NCBI RefSeq assembly: GCF_000413435.1
Contig: NZ_KE340328.1
Coordinates: 17,232 to 81,231 of the forward strand
Direction: 5' to 3'
Length of the DNA stretch: 64,000 nucleotides
Origin: Campylobacter ureolyticus ACS-301-V-Sch3b
Lineage (GTDB): Bacteria > Campylobacterota > Campylobacteria > Campylobacterales > Campylobacteraceae
Positions within the stretch are counted from its first letter, which is position 1, and every line of letters begins with the position of its first letter. The notes beneath the pieces were generated by a model. That model ran no database searches. It was given only the letters and a program-made list of their open reading frames with translations, and was not told the origin of the DNA. Of the stretch, positions 15,651 through 25,098 are shown one piece after another. Position numbers and translations under genes: made by a program.

Positions 15651-18574
15651 GTGATTTTAAAACATACGAAGCACTTAGTGCAAGCGCTGGAAGTGGAAAA
15701 ACATTTGCTTTAACTATAAGGTATTTAGTTTTGATTTTTAAAGGTGTTATGCCAAATAAAATTTTAGCCCTAACCTTTACAAGAAAAGCTGCAGCCGAGA
15801 TGGAAAATAGGATAATAGAGACATTTTTAGGCTTAAAAAAATATAGTCCAAATACTCCAAGCAAAGAGCGAAAATTTGAAGCTGAAAAAGAGGAGCTTTT
15901 AAATATATTAAATTTAAGCGAAGATGAGCTTATAAAAAAAAGAGATGATTTAAAAGAAAGACTTTTAAACTCAGATATTAAAATTTCAACATTTGATTCA
16001 TTTTTTTCAACTATTTTAAAATCCTTTGCTCTAAATTTTGGCATAAATCCAAACTACGAGATAGAAAACAATGATGCTAGTTTAAGGCAGATTATAGATA
16101 AAGAGTTTATAAAAAAAATCGCAAAAAACCAAATTTTTCTTGATGAAATAAGTAGTTTTATAGTAAACACAAAAAGTAGCAGTTATGTTTTTTTAAACTC
16201 ATTAAATGAGCTTTCAAGTGAAATTGGAAAAGTAAAAATAGATGAGTTAGATACAGCCAATGAAAATTTAGAAAATTTAAAGAAAAATATCAATGAAAAA
16301 GAAGTTGAATTTAAACGTATGAAATCGCAAATAACAAAATATTGTGATGATATCATTAAAAACACTTCGCCAAAAGGTTCGACAAAAACAGCTCTAAAAG
16401 AACATAACTCAACAATAAATCAAGCAAAAAAATTAAAAAATCAAATTAATAATATTTATGAGGTTATAGGAAGCAATCTCATACAAAAAGAGACCTTAAA
16501 TTATAGTACCTATTCTAAAATTTATACTGAACATTTAGGTGCTCTTTGGGATGATCTTAGAAAAAGCTTAAAAGAGTTTTTAAATGAGCTTGAAAAATAT
16601 AAAATAACTGTATTTTTTAAAATTTTAAATCTTTATTTGCAAGTAAAAGATGATATAAATGTAAGATTAAACAAACTAAGTTTTAATGATTTAAGCACAA
16701 AAATTTATGAACTAATTAGCCAAAAAGATATTTTAAATATGATCTATTTTAGGCTTGATGCAAGGGTTGAGCATATCCTAATCGATGAGTTTCAAGATAC
16801 AAATGTCATGCAGTATCAAATACTTTTTCCTCTTATTGAAGAGATTGTTTCAGGGCTTGGGCAAAGTGGAATCGGAAGTTTTTTTTATGTTGGAGATATC
16901 AAACAAAGTATTTATAGGTTTCGTGGTGGTAAAAAAGAACTTTTTGAAAAACTGATGAGTGATTTTAAACAAATAAAAAAATCAGAACTCGATAGAAATT
17001 ATAGAAGCGAAAAAGCTTTGGTTAAGTTTGTAAATAGCATTTTCAAAAAACCTTTTGATGAGGTTTTGGGCTATAAAGATCAAATTCCATCTAAAAACTA
17101 CAATAAAGAAGAAAGAAAAAATATTAAAATTTTAAAACCTGAAAATTTTGACTATTTTGATGTGGAAAATGATGATTATGGATATATAAAAGTTTTAAGC
17201 AGTGATGATGTTTTAGAAAGTGCGGTTAGTGAGGTTAAAAATCTACTTAATAATGGAGTAAAAGAAGAAAATATCGCTATACTTTGCTGGAAAAATGATA
17301 ATATTGACGCTTTAAAATCTCTTTTAAAGCAAGAAAAAATTGAAGCAAATGGCATAGGAAATCAAAATTTATTTTCTATTCCTAAAATAAGAGCTATTTT
17401 AGAATATGCTAAGTTTTGCATAACAAATGAAGAAATTTATAAATTTAACACAGAAGAGCTTCTTGGTATAGAAGTTAAAAAACTAAACTTAAATCTGCAA
17501 AAATCAACTACCCAAAATATATTGTATCTGCTTAAAAAACTAGGGATAAACGCAGATAATGTAAACATTTTACACTTTATAGAAGAGTCAAAAAACTATG
17601 AAAATATTATAGAATTTGCCTTTAATAAAGATGAAAAAAATATTTCCTCTAGCGATAGCTTTGGTGTAAATTTGCTAACTGTTTTTAAATCAAAAGGTCT
17701 TCAATTCAACCATGTTATTTTGTGTGATAAATTTCAACAAAATCAAAATGATAGATCAAATTTTATAAAAGAATATGATGTAGAAAACTCAAAATGGCAG
17801 ATAAAATATAAGGTTAAAAATAGAGAATATTTAGATGAAGATTATAAAAATTTTGTACAAAAATCAAAAAATCTCGATAAAGAAGAGGATTTAAACAAGC
17901 TTTATGTTGCATTCACAAGAGCAAAAAATTCATTTATTTTGATAAAGTCAAATAATTTAAATAGTTATTTTGGAGATAACAAACTTTTAGATATAAAAGA
18001 TTTTGAATTTGGTGAAGTAATGGACTATGAGCTAGATAAAAATAAAGATGCTAAAAAAGAGAATAAAAGTATAAATTTAGCAAAAATAAAACCTCAAAAA
18101 GTAGTAGCTAGAAAAAAAGAAATTATACCAAATATCCACTCTGTCAAATTTGGTTTGGCTTTTCACTACGCTCTTGAAATGAGTGATTTTAATGTAAAAA
18201 ATATAGATATTGCACTAACAAAATCAAAAAATAAATTTGCAAAATATCTAAAAGAAAATGACTTTGACGATATAAAAAATAGATTAAAAAATTTATTTTT
18301 AGAAAAAAACTTTGCAGATATTATAAAAGATGCTGAAGTTTTAAAAGAACAGCCTTTTAAAGTAAAAGGAGAAATAAAGCAAATCGATCTTTTAGCTATA
18401 AAAAATAGTGAAATTTATATAGTTGATTATAAAAGTGCAACTGGCTTTGAAGATGAAAATAAAGCACAAATTTTAGGATATAAAGAAATTATTTCAAATA
18501 TTTATAAAAATAAAAATGTAAAAGCTTTTATATTTTATATCTTAAAAGATAAAATTTCATTCTTAGAAGTTTAA
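15647..18574 (+). CDS. addA: AddA-like UvrD-family helicase/exonuclease
   Basis: AddA is the motor and one nuclease of the double-strand-break resection complex. The 975-residue protein has all superfamily 1 helicase motifs: SASAGSGKT near residue 12-20, LTFTRKAAAEM, LIDEFQDTN near 380, VGDIKQSIYRFRGG, LDRNYRS, VFKSKGLQFNHV and LYVAFTRAKN. The C-terminal PD-(D/E)XK nuclease is marked by KGEIKQIDLLAI and YIVDYKSA near residues 905-930. It is shorter than B. subtilis AddA, as usual in epsilonproteobacteria. Translation is coupled to addB through ATGA. Confidence 0.93.
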   Translation: MSDFKTYEALSASAGSGKTFALTIRYLVLIFKGVMPNKILALTFTRKAAAEMENRIIETFLGLKKYSPNTPSKERKFEAEKEELLNILNLSEDELIKKRDDLKERLLNSDIKISTFDSFFSTILKSFALNFGINPNYEIENNDASLRQIIDKEFIKKIAKNQIFLDEISSFIVNTKSSSYVFLNSLNELSSEIGKVKIDELDTANENLENLKKNINEKEVEFKRMKSQITKYCDDIIKNTSPKGSTKTALKEHNSTINQAKKLKNQINNIYEVIGSNLIQKETLNYSTYSKIYTEHLGALWDDLRKSLKEFLNELEKYKITVFFKILNLYLQVKDDINVRLNKLSFNDLSTKIYELISQKDILNMIYFRLDARVEHILIDEFQDTNVMQYQILFPLIEEIVSGLGQSGIGSFFYVGDIKQSIYRFRGGKKELFEKLMSDFKQIKKSELDRNYRSEKALVKFVNSIFKKPFDEVLGYKDQIPSKNYNKEERKNIKILKPENFDYFDVENDDYGYIKVLSSDDVLESAVSEVKNLLNNGVKEENIAILCWKNDNIDALKSLLKQEKIEANGIGNQNLFSIPKIRAILEYAKFCITNEEIYKFNTEELLGIEVKKLNLNLQKSTTQNILYLLKKLGINADNVNILHFIEESKNYENIIEFAFNKDEKNISSSDSFGVNLLTVFKSKGLQFNHVILCDKFQQNQNDRSNFIKEYDVENSKWQIKYKVKNREYLDEDYKNFVQKSKNLDKEEDLNKLYVAFTRAKNSFILIKSNNLNSYFGDNKLLDIKDFEFGEVMDYELDKNKDAKKENKSINLAKIKPQKVVARKKEIIPNIHSVKFGLAFHYALEMSDFNVKNIDIALTKSKNKFAKYLKENDFDDIKNRLKNLFLEKNFADIIKDAEVLKEQPFKVKGEIKQIDLLAIKNSEIYIVDYKSATGFEDENKAQILGYKEIISNIYKNKNVKAFIFYILKDKISFLEV

Positions 18575-18610
18575 AATATGCTTAAATTAAGCTATATTTA
18601 AGCATATTTT
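18573..18610 (+). terminator. Inverted repeat after addA
   Basis: A perfect 15-base inverted repeat, 18573-18587 with 18596-18610, begins inside the addA stop codon and ends in TTTT. It probably ends the cbb3-addAB transcript before rplM. It is AT-rich apart from two GC pairs, so strength is uncertain. Confidence 0.55.
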
Positions 18611-18650
18611 AAATACAATCTCATTTTATAAAATTTATGAAGGTATAAAA

Positions 18651-19085
18651 ATGACAAAAATTACAAAACCTACTGAGGTTAAACGCGATTGGATCGTTAT
18701 AGATGCAACAGGTAAAAGATTTGGTAGAATGCTAACAGAAGTGGCTACCTTGCTTAGAGGAAAACATAAGCCAAGTTACACTCCAAATGTTGATTGTGGT
18801 GATTATGTGGTTATAATAAATGCTTCAAAAGCAGTTTATACAGGACTAAATAAGGGTGAAGATAAACTTTATCATAGGCATTCAGGATATTTTGGAAGCG
18901 TAAAAAGTGAAAAATTTGCAGAACTTTTAGAAAAAAATCCTGTTAAACTTTATAACTTAGCAGTTAGAGGAATGCTTCCAAAGACAAAACTTGGAAAAGA
19001 GATGATAAAAAAACTTAAAGTTTATGAGGGAAGTGAGCATCCTCACACAGCACAAACAAATAAAGCAAATAAAGAAGGAAAATAA
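18651..19085 (+). CDS. rplM: 50S ribosomal protein L13
   Basis: L13 is an early assembly protein of the large ribosomal subunit. The 144-residue product has the standard length and signatures: [15 protein letters not shown] near the start, [24 protein letters not shown], and [13 protein letters not shown] near residues 104-116, then [13 protein letters not shown]. It is followed after 2 nt by rpsI, the usual rplM-rpsI pair. Confidence 0.98.
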   Translation: MTKITKPTEVKRDWIVIDATGKRFGRMLTEVATLLRGKHKPSYTPNVDCGDYVVIINASKAVYTGLNKGEDKLYHRHSGYFGSVKSEKFAELLEKNPVKLYNLAVRGMLPKTKLGKEMIKKLKVYEGSEHPHTAQTNKANKEGK

Positions 19086-19087
19086 TT

Positions 19088-19477
19088 ATGGCAACAGTTT
19101 ATGCAACAGGTAAAAGAAAAATGGCAGTAGCAAAAGTGTGGGTTAAACCAGGAAGCGGTAAAATAACTGTTAATGATATGGATTTAAACTCATGGCTTGG
19201 CGGACTTGAAGCTATTAAGCTTAAGGTTATTCAACCACTACTTGTAACAAAACAAGAAAAATCAATGGACATAAGAGCTGTCGCAAATGGCGGTGGTTAT
19301 AATGCGCAAGCTGAAGCTGTAAGACATGGTATTTCAAAAGCTTTAGCAGATATGGATGGCGATTTTAGAGCGGTATTAAAACCTGCTGGACTTTTAACAA
19401 GAGATAGTAGAGTTGTTGAAAGAAAGAAATTTGGTAGAAGAAAAGCTAGAAGAAGCCCACAATTTTCTAAGAGATAA
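19088..19477 (+). CDS. rpsI: 30S ribosomal protein S9
   Basis: S9 binds the head of the small ribosomal subunit and reaches toward the P-site tRNA with its C-terminal tail. The 129-residue protein shows [16 protein letters not shown] at the start, [19 protein letters not shown] in the centre and the basic end [14 protein letters not shown]. It shares a transcript with rplM (2-nt spacing, AAGGAAAA before the ATG). Confidence 0.98.
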   Translation: MATVYATGKRKMAVAKVWVKPGSGKITVNDMDLNSWLGGLEAIKLKVIQPLLVTKQEKSMDIRAVANGGGYNAQAEAVRHGISKALADMDGDFRAVLKPAGLLTRDSRVVERKKFGRRKARRSPQFSKR

Positions 19478-19513
19478 AAGTTATTTTTTAAAAAGTATTT
19501 ATGTTTTTTATGT

Positions 19514-19519
19514 TATAAT
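19514..19519 (+). promoter_or_regulatory. Extended -10 promoter for cadF
   Basis: TGTTATAAT (extended -10, TATAAT at 19514-19519) predicts a start near 19526 and a leader of about 27 nt carrying AAAGGAAAGGAAA as ribosome-binding site. Confidence 0.65.
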
Positions 19520-19552
19520 CACAAATATATTTTTTGAAAGGAAAGGAAAAAT

Positions 19553-20545
19553 ATGAAAAAAATATTACTTGCAGTTAGTTTATGTGCATCAACTGCGCTT
19601 TTAGCAAATGATGCTAACTATCATTGGGAGTTTACTCCAACAGTTGGTGGAGTTTTACCTGAGGGAAATACAGGTCTTAAAAATTCATTTACATTTGGCG
19701 CAAGAATAGCTAAAAATTTAGGAAATGATGTTTGGCTAGATCAAATTGAGCTTGGATATGACAGAGTAAGCAATTTTAAAGTTAAAGATTCAGATGATTC
19801 AAATCTTGATTTAAATAGCTACTTTTTGAATTTTGTTAAAGATATTTATAGCTTTAATGACAATTTTAAACTATATGGCTTATTAGGTGCTGGATATATG
19901 GACTTTAGTGATGGAAGCGATGCTGATACAGGCTTTGGTCAATATGGTTTAGGTCTAAAATATTATGTAACAGATAACTTTGCTACAAAATTAGAAGTAA
20001 GAGATGCTATAACATTTGATCACGGTAATCATTATATGTTCTATAACTTAGGTTTTGGTGTTGATTTTGGCAAAAGAGCTGAAAATATTGCTCCTGTAGT
20101 TGTTGCTCCAATAGGCGATGAGGACGGAGATGGTGTTCCTGATAACTTAGACAAATGTCCTGGTACTCCAGCAGGTGTTGTAGTTGATGAGTTTGGTTGT
20201 GAAAAAGTTATTAGACTAAACTTAGGTGTTCATTTTGCATTTGATAGTGCAAAAGTAAGTGATGCAGCTAAAAAAGAGATTGATAAAGTAACTGATTATC
20301 TAAATACAACTGATAATTACAAAGTATTGCTTGAAGGACATACTGATAGCACAGGTAATGCAAACTATAATCAAAAATTATCAGAAAGAAGAGCTAATAG
20401 CGTTAAAAATGTATTAGTTAAACAAGGACTAGAAGCAGATAGAATTACTACTGTTGGTTATGGCGAAACTCAACCGGTTGCTACAAACGCAACAAAAGAG
20501 GGTCGTGCACAAAACAGAAGAGTTGATGCTAAATTTAGAAAATAA
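19553..20545 (+). CDS. cadF: OmpA-family outer membrane protein, CadF-like
   Basis: In C. jejuni CadF is the fibronectin-binding outer membrane adhesin. The 330-residue product has a signal peptide (1-18), an eight-strand beta-barrel (about 25-175), a calcium-type thrombospondin-3 repeat (DEDGDGVPDNLDKCPG, 189-204) and a C-terminal OmpA domain (about 222-330) with the peptidoglycan-binding segment NQKLSERRANSV. Synteny after rpsI and alignment by eye support orthology to CadF. The C. jejuni fibronectin motif FRLS aligns with YYVT at 137-140 here, so fibronectin binding through that site is doubtful. A monocistronic promoter precedes it and a clear terminator follows. Confidence 0.85.
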   Translation: MKKILLAVSLCASTALLANDANYHWEFTPTVGGVLPEGNTGLKNSFTFGARIAKNLGNDVWLDQIELGYDRVSNFKVKDSDDSNLDLNSYFLNFVKDIYSFNDNFKLYGLLGAGYMDFSDGSDADTGFGQYGLGLKYYVTDNFATKLEVRDAITFDHGNHYMFYNLGFGVDFGKRAENIAPVVVAPIGDEDGDGVPDNLDKCPGTPAGVVVDEFGCEKVIRLNLGVHFAFDSAKVSDAAKKEIDKVTDYLNTTDNYKVLLEGHTDSTGNANYNQKLSERRANSVKNVLVKQGLEADRITTVGYGETQPVATNATKEGRAQNRRVDAKFRK

Positions 20546-20559
20546 TTTCTAAAAAACCC

Positions 20560-20590
20560 AAAGAGTGCTTTTTATAGCACTCTTTATTTA
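20560..20590 (+). terminator. Intrinsic terminator of cadF
   Basis: AAAGAGTGCT (20560-20569) and AGCACTCTTT (20576-20585) form a perfect ten-pair stem with a six-base loop, followed by an AT-rich TTTATT stretch. It lies 15 nt after the cadF stop codon. Confidence 0.85.
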
Positions 20591-20597
20591 TTCTTAT

Positions 20598-21242
20598 ATG
20601 CAAAAAATTATATTATTTGATCTTGATGGGACACTTATTGATTCTACTAAATCCATACTAGATGGTTTTAAATACGCTTTTAATATTCATGATAAATGCT
20701 ATCCAGGTGATGATAAAGTTTTAAATTTGATTGGTCATCCGCTTGAGTTTATGTTTGAAAATTTAGGTGTAAATAAAGATATAGTTGGTGATTTTGTTCT
20801 ATCATATAAAAAACACTATAAATCAACTTATTTAAACACTACTATTTTACTTCCAGCCGCAAGAAAAGCTATTTTAGAAGCCAATAAATTTGCTATTTTA
20901 GGAGTTGTAACTACTAAAACTTCTTTATATTCTAAAATTTTACTTGATGAGCTTGGTGTTGGAGAGTATTTTAAAGTTATCATTGGAAGAGATGATGTAA
21001 CTTTTCCAAAACCAAATGCCGAGCCTATAAATAAGGCATTAAATTTTATAAATCAAAACATATCAAAAAATAATATTTTTATGATTGGTGATACTATAAT
21101 GGATCTAGAAGCAGCTAAAAATGCCAATGTAAATGGCATAGGATTAACTTGTGGATATGGTAAATTTGATGATTTAAAAAACTATAGCACTAATATTTTT
21201 AAAACTCCGCTAGAAGCTGTTTTATATATAAAAAATTTATAA
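20598..21242 (+). CDS. HAD-family phosphatase, phosphoglycolate phosphatase-like
   Basis: The protein has the haloacid dehalogenase fold of the Gph/PpaX group, which hydrolyses small phosphate esters. From ATG 20598 (214 residues) the motifs are DLDGTLID with nucleophile D8 and acid D10, VVTTKTS around residue 105, a lysine in FPKPNAEP, and GDTIMDLEAAKNA. An in-frame GTG at 20565 lies inside the cadF terminator stem and would not be a sensible start. There is no clear ribosome-binding site and no visible promoter after the terminator, so expression may be low or depend on read-through. The exact substrate cannot be read from sequence. Confidence 0.82.
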   Translation: MQKIILFDLDGTLIDSTKSILDGFKYAFNIHDKCYPGDDKVLNLIGHPLEFMFENLGVNKDIVGDFVLSYKKHYKSTYLNTTILLPAARKAILEANKFAILGVVTTKTSLYSKILLDELGVGEYFKVIIGRDDVTFPKPNAEPINKALNFINQNISKNNIFMIGDTIMDLEAAKNANVNGIGLTCGYGKFDDLKNYSTNIFKTPLEAVLYIKNL

Positions 21243-21351
21243 CTCTAACTTTTTTTAAACTGCTTATTTTCTGTTCACCTTTTTTTTAACAATTTTAGAT
21301 AAAATATCATAATTATACTTAGTTGAAAAAACCAAAGGAGCAGATATAAAT

Positions 21352-24300
21352 ATGAATAATAAAATAACAAAAACAATGGATGGAAACGAAGCAGCGGCAT
21401 ACGCATCATACGCTTTTACTGAAGTTGCTGGAATTTATCCAATAACCCCAAGTTCTCCAATGGCTGATTACACAGATGTTTGGGCAAGTATGGGTAAAAA
21501 AAATATTTTTGGAATGCCTGTTAAAGTTGTAGAAATGCAAAGTGAAGCTGGCGCTGCTGGCTCAGTTCATGGCTCACTTCAAGTAGGAGCTTTGACAACA
21601 ACTTACACAGCATCACAAGGGCTTTTACTCAAAATTCCAAACATGTATAAAATAGCAGGGCAACATCTTCCTTGTGTTATACATGTTGCAGCTAGATCTT
21701 TGGCAGCTCAAGCACTTTCTATATTTGGAGATCACCAAGATATTTATGCCTGTAGACAAACAGGTTTTGCAATGTTAGCAAGTGATAGTGTGCAAGAGGT
21801 TATGGACTTAGCAGGAGTTGCACATCTTTCAGCTATTAAGGGTAAGGTTCCATTTTTGCATTTTTTTGATGGTTTTAGAACAAGCCATGAAATTCAAAAA
21901 GTTGAAGTTATTGATTATAATGATTTTGAAAAACTTTTAGATAAGGATGCAGTAAAAGAATTTAGGGATAATGCTCTAAATCCTAACCACCCAAAAACAA
22001 GAGGAACTGCACAAAATGATGATATTTATTTTCAAACAAGAGAGCTATCAAACAGATTTTATGATGAACTTCCCGATATTGTGGCTAATTATTTAAAAGA
22101 AATTTCAAAAATTACTGGAAGAGATTATAGGCCATTTAATTACTACGGGGAGCATGATGCAACTCGTATTATCATAGCTATGGGTTCAGTTAATCAAGCA
22201 TTAGAAGAAGTTGTTGATTATTTAAATAAAAAAGGTGAAAAAGTAGGCCTTATAAAAGTTCATCTTTATAGACCATTTAGTTTAAAATATCTTTTTGATG
22301 TTATGCCAAAAAGTGTTCAAAAAATAGCAGTATTAGATCGCACAAAAGAGCCAGGCAGCATTGGTGAGCCACTTTATTTAGATGTTAAAGCAGCATTTTA
22401 TGGAAATGATAATGCACCATTAATAGTAGGTGGAAGATACGGGCTTAGTTCAAAAGATACTGATCCAGCACAACTTATAGCAGTATTTGATGAGTTAAAA
22501 AAAGATAATCCTAAAAATGGATTTACAATTGGAATTAACGATGATGTCACTCATACTTCTCTTAAGGTTGGAGAAAAAATATCGCTTGGAAATGATGATG
22601 ACATAGAGTGCTTGTTTTACGGGCTTGGGGCTGATGGAACAGTTGGAGCAAATAAAAATTCTATTAAAATAATTGGAGATAAAACTAATCTTTATGCACA
22701 GGCATATTTTGCTTATGATAGTAAAAAATCAGGCGGATATACAAGAAGTCATTTAAGATTTGGCAAAAAGCCTATTAGATCAACATATCTTGTATCAAAC
22801 CCACACTTTGTTGCCTGTTCAGTTGCTTCATATTTGGAAATTTATGATGTTATTGATGGCATTAGAGAAAATGGAACTTTTCTTTTAAATTCAATTTGGG
22901 ATGCCAAGGAAACAGTTGAAAAACTACCAAATAAAGTTAAAAAAATATTAGCTTTAAAAAATGTAAATTTCTTTATTATAAATGCTACAAAATTAGCTCA
23001 TGATATCGGTCTTGGAAATAGAACAAATACTATTATGCAATCAGCATTTTTTAAACTAGCCAATATCATACCTTTTGATGAAGCAAAAAACTATATGAAA
23101 GAATATGCTAAAAAAACTTATGGCAAAAAAGGCGATAAAATAATTGAGATGAACTATAAGGCAATTGATGAAGGAGCAGATAAGTTAGTTCAAGTAAAAG
23201 TTGATAAAGAATGGATAAATTTAGAAGATGAGATAAAAAAAGAAGACTTTTATAAAGGAAGTGAATTTGTAGAAAACATCGTAAAACCAATGAATGCTGC
23301 AAGAGGCGATGATTTGCCAGTATCAGCTTTTTTGGGTTATGAGGATGGAAGTTTTGAAGCAGGAACTACAAAATATGAAAAAAGAGGTGTTGGTGTAACC
23401 GTTCCAAAATGGATAAAAGAAAACTGTATTCAGTGTAATCAATGCGTCTATGTATGCCCGCATGCTGTTATAAGAGCTTTTTTGCTTGATGAAAATGATG
23501 AGGCTAAAGCAAATTTAAGTGATGATTTGCTTGAGGCAAAAGGCAAGGAATTAAAAGGGTTAAAATACAAAATTCAAGTAAGTCCACTTGATTGCACTGG
23601 CTGTGAGTTATGTGCTCAAAACTGTCCAAGTAAAGAAAAATCTTTAGTAATGGTTCCTTTAGAAGAAGAGCTTAAAAAAGGAGAGCAAGAAAAAGCGGAC
23701 TTTTTATTTGAAAATGTAAAATATAAAGATGATTTAATGAATAAGCAAAGCGTTAAAGGTATTGGTTTTTCAAGACCTTATTTTGAATTTCATGGAGCAT
23801 GTCCAGGATGTGGTGAAACACCGTATATTACGCTTTTAACTAGACTTTACGGAGATCATTTAATAATTGCCAACGCTACTGGTTGTAGCTCTATATATGG
23901 CGGTTCAGCTCCTTCAACTCCATATACAAAAGATGAAACTGGAAAAGGTGTAGCATGGGCAAATTCGCTTTTTGAAGACAATGCTGAGTTTGGTATGGGC
24001 ATGAAAATAGCAAATGAAACTATTAGACATAGAATTGAAAATATAATGCTTGATAATATTGATAAAGTCCCAAATAATTTAAAAGCTTTATATAATGATT
24101 GGATTACAAATAAATTTGACTTTTTTAAATCAAATGAAATTTCAAAAACATTAGTTCCTATTTTAAAACAAAATCAAAATATTGAAAGTGTTAAAGAGAT
24201 TTTAAATTTAAAAGACTATTTGCCAAATATTTCTCAATGGATTATTGGAGGTGATGGTTGGGCGTATGATATTGGTTTTGGTGGGCTTGATCACGCACTA

Positions 24301-24900
24301 GCTAGTGGAGAAAATATAAATATTTTAGTTCTTGATACAGAGGTTTATTCAAATACTGGCGGACAAAGTTCAAAATCTTCAAGAACTGGATCTATTGCGC
24401 AATTTACAGCTTCTGGAAAAAGAATGCAAAAAAAAGATCTAGGCATTATGATGATGACTTATGGAAATATTTTTGTTGCGCAAATTAACTCAAATGCCTC
24501 ACAAGCAAATACAATAAAAGCAATTATCGCAGCTGAAGCTTATGATGGACCTAGCTTAATTATAGCATATAGCCCGTGCATTGCTCATGGTATAAAAGGC
24601 GGACTTGGACACTCTGGAAATCAAGCAGAGCTTGCCACAAAATGTGGATATTGGCCAACTTATACTTATGATCCTGATTTAATAAAAGAGGGCAAGAATC
24701 CTTTAAAACTAACTTCAAAAGAGCCTAATTTTGACCTTTATGAAGAGTTTTTATTAAATGAGACTAGATACAATGCCCTTAAAAAAATAAATCCAGAACA
24801 TGCAAAAGAGCTTTTTGAAATAAATAAGCTTGATGCCATAAGAAGATATAAACAATTAAAACGTCTTTGCAATGCTGATTATAGCGATGAGCTAGTTTAA
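21352..24900 (+). CDS. nifJ: Pyruvate:ferredoxin/flavodoxin oxidoreductase (single chain)
   Basis: This enzyme oxidatively decarboxylates pyruvate to acetyl-CoA and CO2, passing electrons to flavodoxin or ferredoxin, and replaces pyruvate dehydrogenase in campylobacters. The 1182-residue single chain has domains in the standard order: pyrimidine-binding part (YPITPSSPMADY near 30), transketolase C-like domain, two 4Fe-4S clusters in CIQCNQCVYVCPH near 693 and CTGCELCAQNCPS near 748, and the thiamine-diphosphate domain with GACPGCGETPY near 815 and GDGWAYDIGFGG near 965. It is oxygen-sensitive in most organisms. Its probable acceptor, flavodoxin, is encoded 1.2 kb downstream. Confidence 0.97.
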   Translation: MNNKITKTMDGNEAAAYASYAFTEVAGIYPITPSSPMADYTDVWASMGKKNIFGMPVKVVEMQSEAGAAGSVHGSLQVGALTTTYTASQGLLLKIPNMYKIAGQHLPCVIHVAARSLAAQALSIFGDHQDIYACRQTGFAMLASDSVQEVMDLAGVAHLSAIKGKVPFLHFFDGFRTSHEIQKVEVIDYNDFEKLLDKDAVKEFRDNALNPNHPKTRGTAQNDDIYFQTRELSNRFYDELPDIVANYLKEISKITGRDYRPFNYYGEHDATRIIIAMGSVNQALEEVVDYLNKKGEKVGLIKVHLYRPFSLKYLFDVMPKSVQKIAVLDRTKEPGSIGEPLYLDVKAAFYGNDNAPLIVGGRYGLSSKDTDPAQLIAVFDELKKDNPKNGFTIGINDDVTHTSLKVGEKISLGNDDDIECLFYGLGADGTVGANKNSIKIIGDKTNLYAQAYFAYDSKKSGGYTRSHLRFGKKPIRSTYLVSNPHFVACSVASYLEIYDVIDGIRENGTFLLNSIWDAKETVEKLPNKVKKILALKNVNFFIINATKLAHDIGLGNRTNTIMQSAFFKLANIIPFDEAKNYMKEYAKKTYGKKGDKIIEMNYKAIDEGADKLVQVKVDKEWINLEDEIKKEDFYKGSEFVENIVKPMNAARGDDLPVSAFLGYEDGSFEAGTTKYEKRGVGVTVPKWIKENCIQCNQCVYVCPHAVIRAFLLDENDEAKANLSDDLLEAKGKELKGLKYKIQVSPLDCTGCELCAQNCPSKEKSLVMVPLEEELKKGEQEKADFLFENVKYKDDLMNKQSVKGIGFSRPYFEFHGACPGCGETPYITLLTRLYGDHLIIANATGCSSIYGGSAPSTPYTKDETGKGVAWANSLFEDNAEFGMGMKIANETIRHRIENIMLDNIDKVPNNLKALYNDWITNKFDFFKSNEISKTLVPILKQNQNIESVKEILNLKDYLPNISQWIIGGDGWAYDIGFGGLDHALASGENINILVLDTEVYSNTGGQSSKSSRTGSIAQFTASGKRMQKKDLGIMMMTYGNIFVAQINSNASQANTIKAIIAAEAYDGPSLIIAYSPCIAHGIKGGLGHSGNQAELATKCGYWPTYTYDPDLIKEGKNPLKLTSKEPNFDLYEEFLLNETRYNALKKINPEHAKELFEINKLDAIRRYKQLKRLCNADYSDELV

Positions 24901-24912
24901 AACCCATTTAAA

Positions 24913-24944
24913 TTCGAAAGTCTTTTTAAATAAAGACTTTCGAA
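24913..24944 (+). terminator. Hairpin after the pyruvate oxidoreductase gene
   Basis: A perfect 13-base inverted repeat (24913-24925 with 24932-24944, containing TTCGAAAGTC) lies 12 nt after the stop codon. No long T run follows, so it may stabilise the 3' end as much as terminate. Confidence 0.65.
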
Positions 24945-25027
24945 ACTTTAGAATAAATTCATTTAATTTAAAATATATTTTCATTATAAAACTGCAAAAC
25001 ACAATAAATTTTTAACAATATTTAAAA

Positions 25028-25042
25028 TGATAATGAGTATCA
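25028..25042 (+). promoter_or_regulatory. Fur box upstream of the flavodoxin operon
   Basis: The sequence TGATAATGAGTATCA matches the 7-1-7 Fur consensus TGATAATnATTATCA at 13 of 14 defined positions. It lies about 24 nt upstream of a TATAAT (25066-25071), where binding of iron-loaded Fur would block RNA polymerase. Iron-repressed expression of the operon at 25099-26611 is the inference. Confidence 0.75.
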
Positions 25043-25065
25043 GAGATTTTTAAGCAATATTTCTA

Positions 25066-25071
25066 TATAAT
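25066..25071 (+). promoter_or_regulatory. -10 element of the DUF2325-fldA operon
   Basis: TATAAT predicts a start near 25078, leaving a leader of about 21 nt with AAGGAGAATG before the first ATG. The Fur box sits over the -35 region. Confidence 0.55.
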
Positions 25072-25098
25072 AACTAAAAATAACAATAAGGAGAATGA

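Noticed and set aside
20565..20597. GTG start of the HAD phosphatase at 20565
   Set aside because: It falls within the cadF terminator stem, and the DLDGT motif sits in its usual place when the ATG at 20598 is used.
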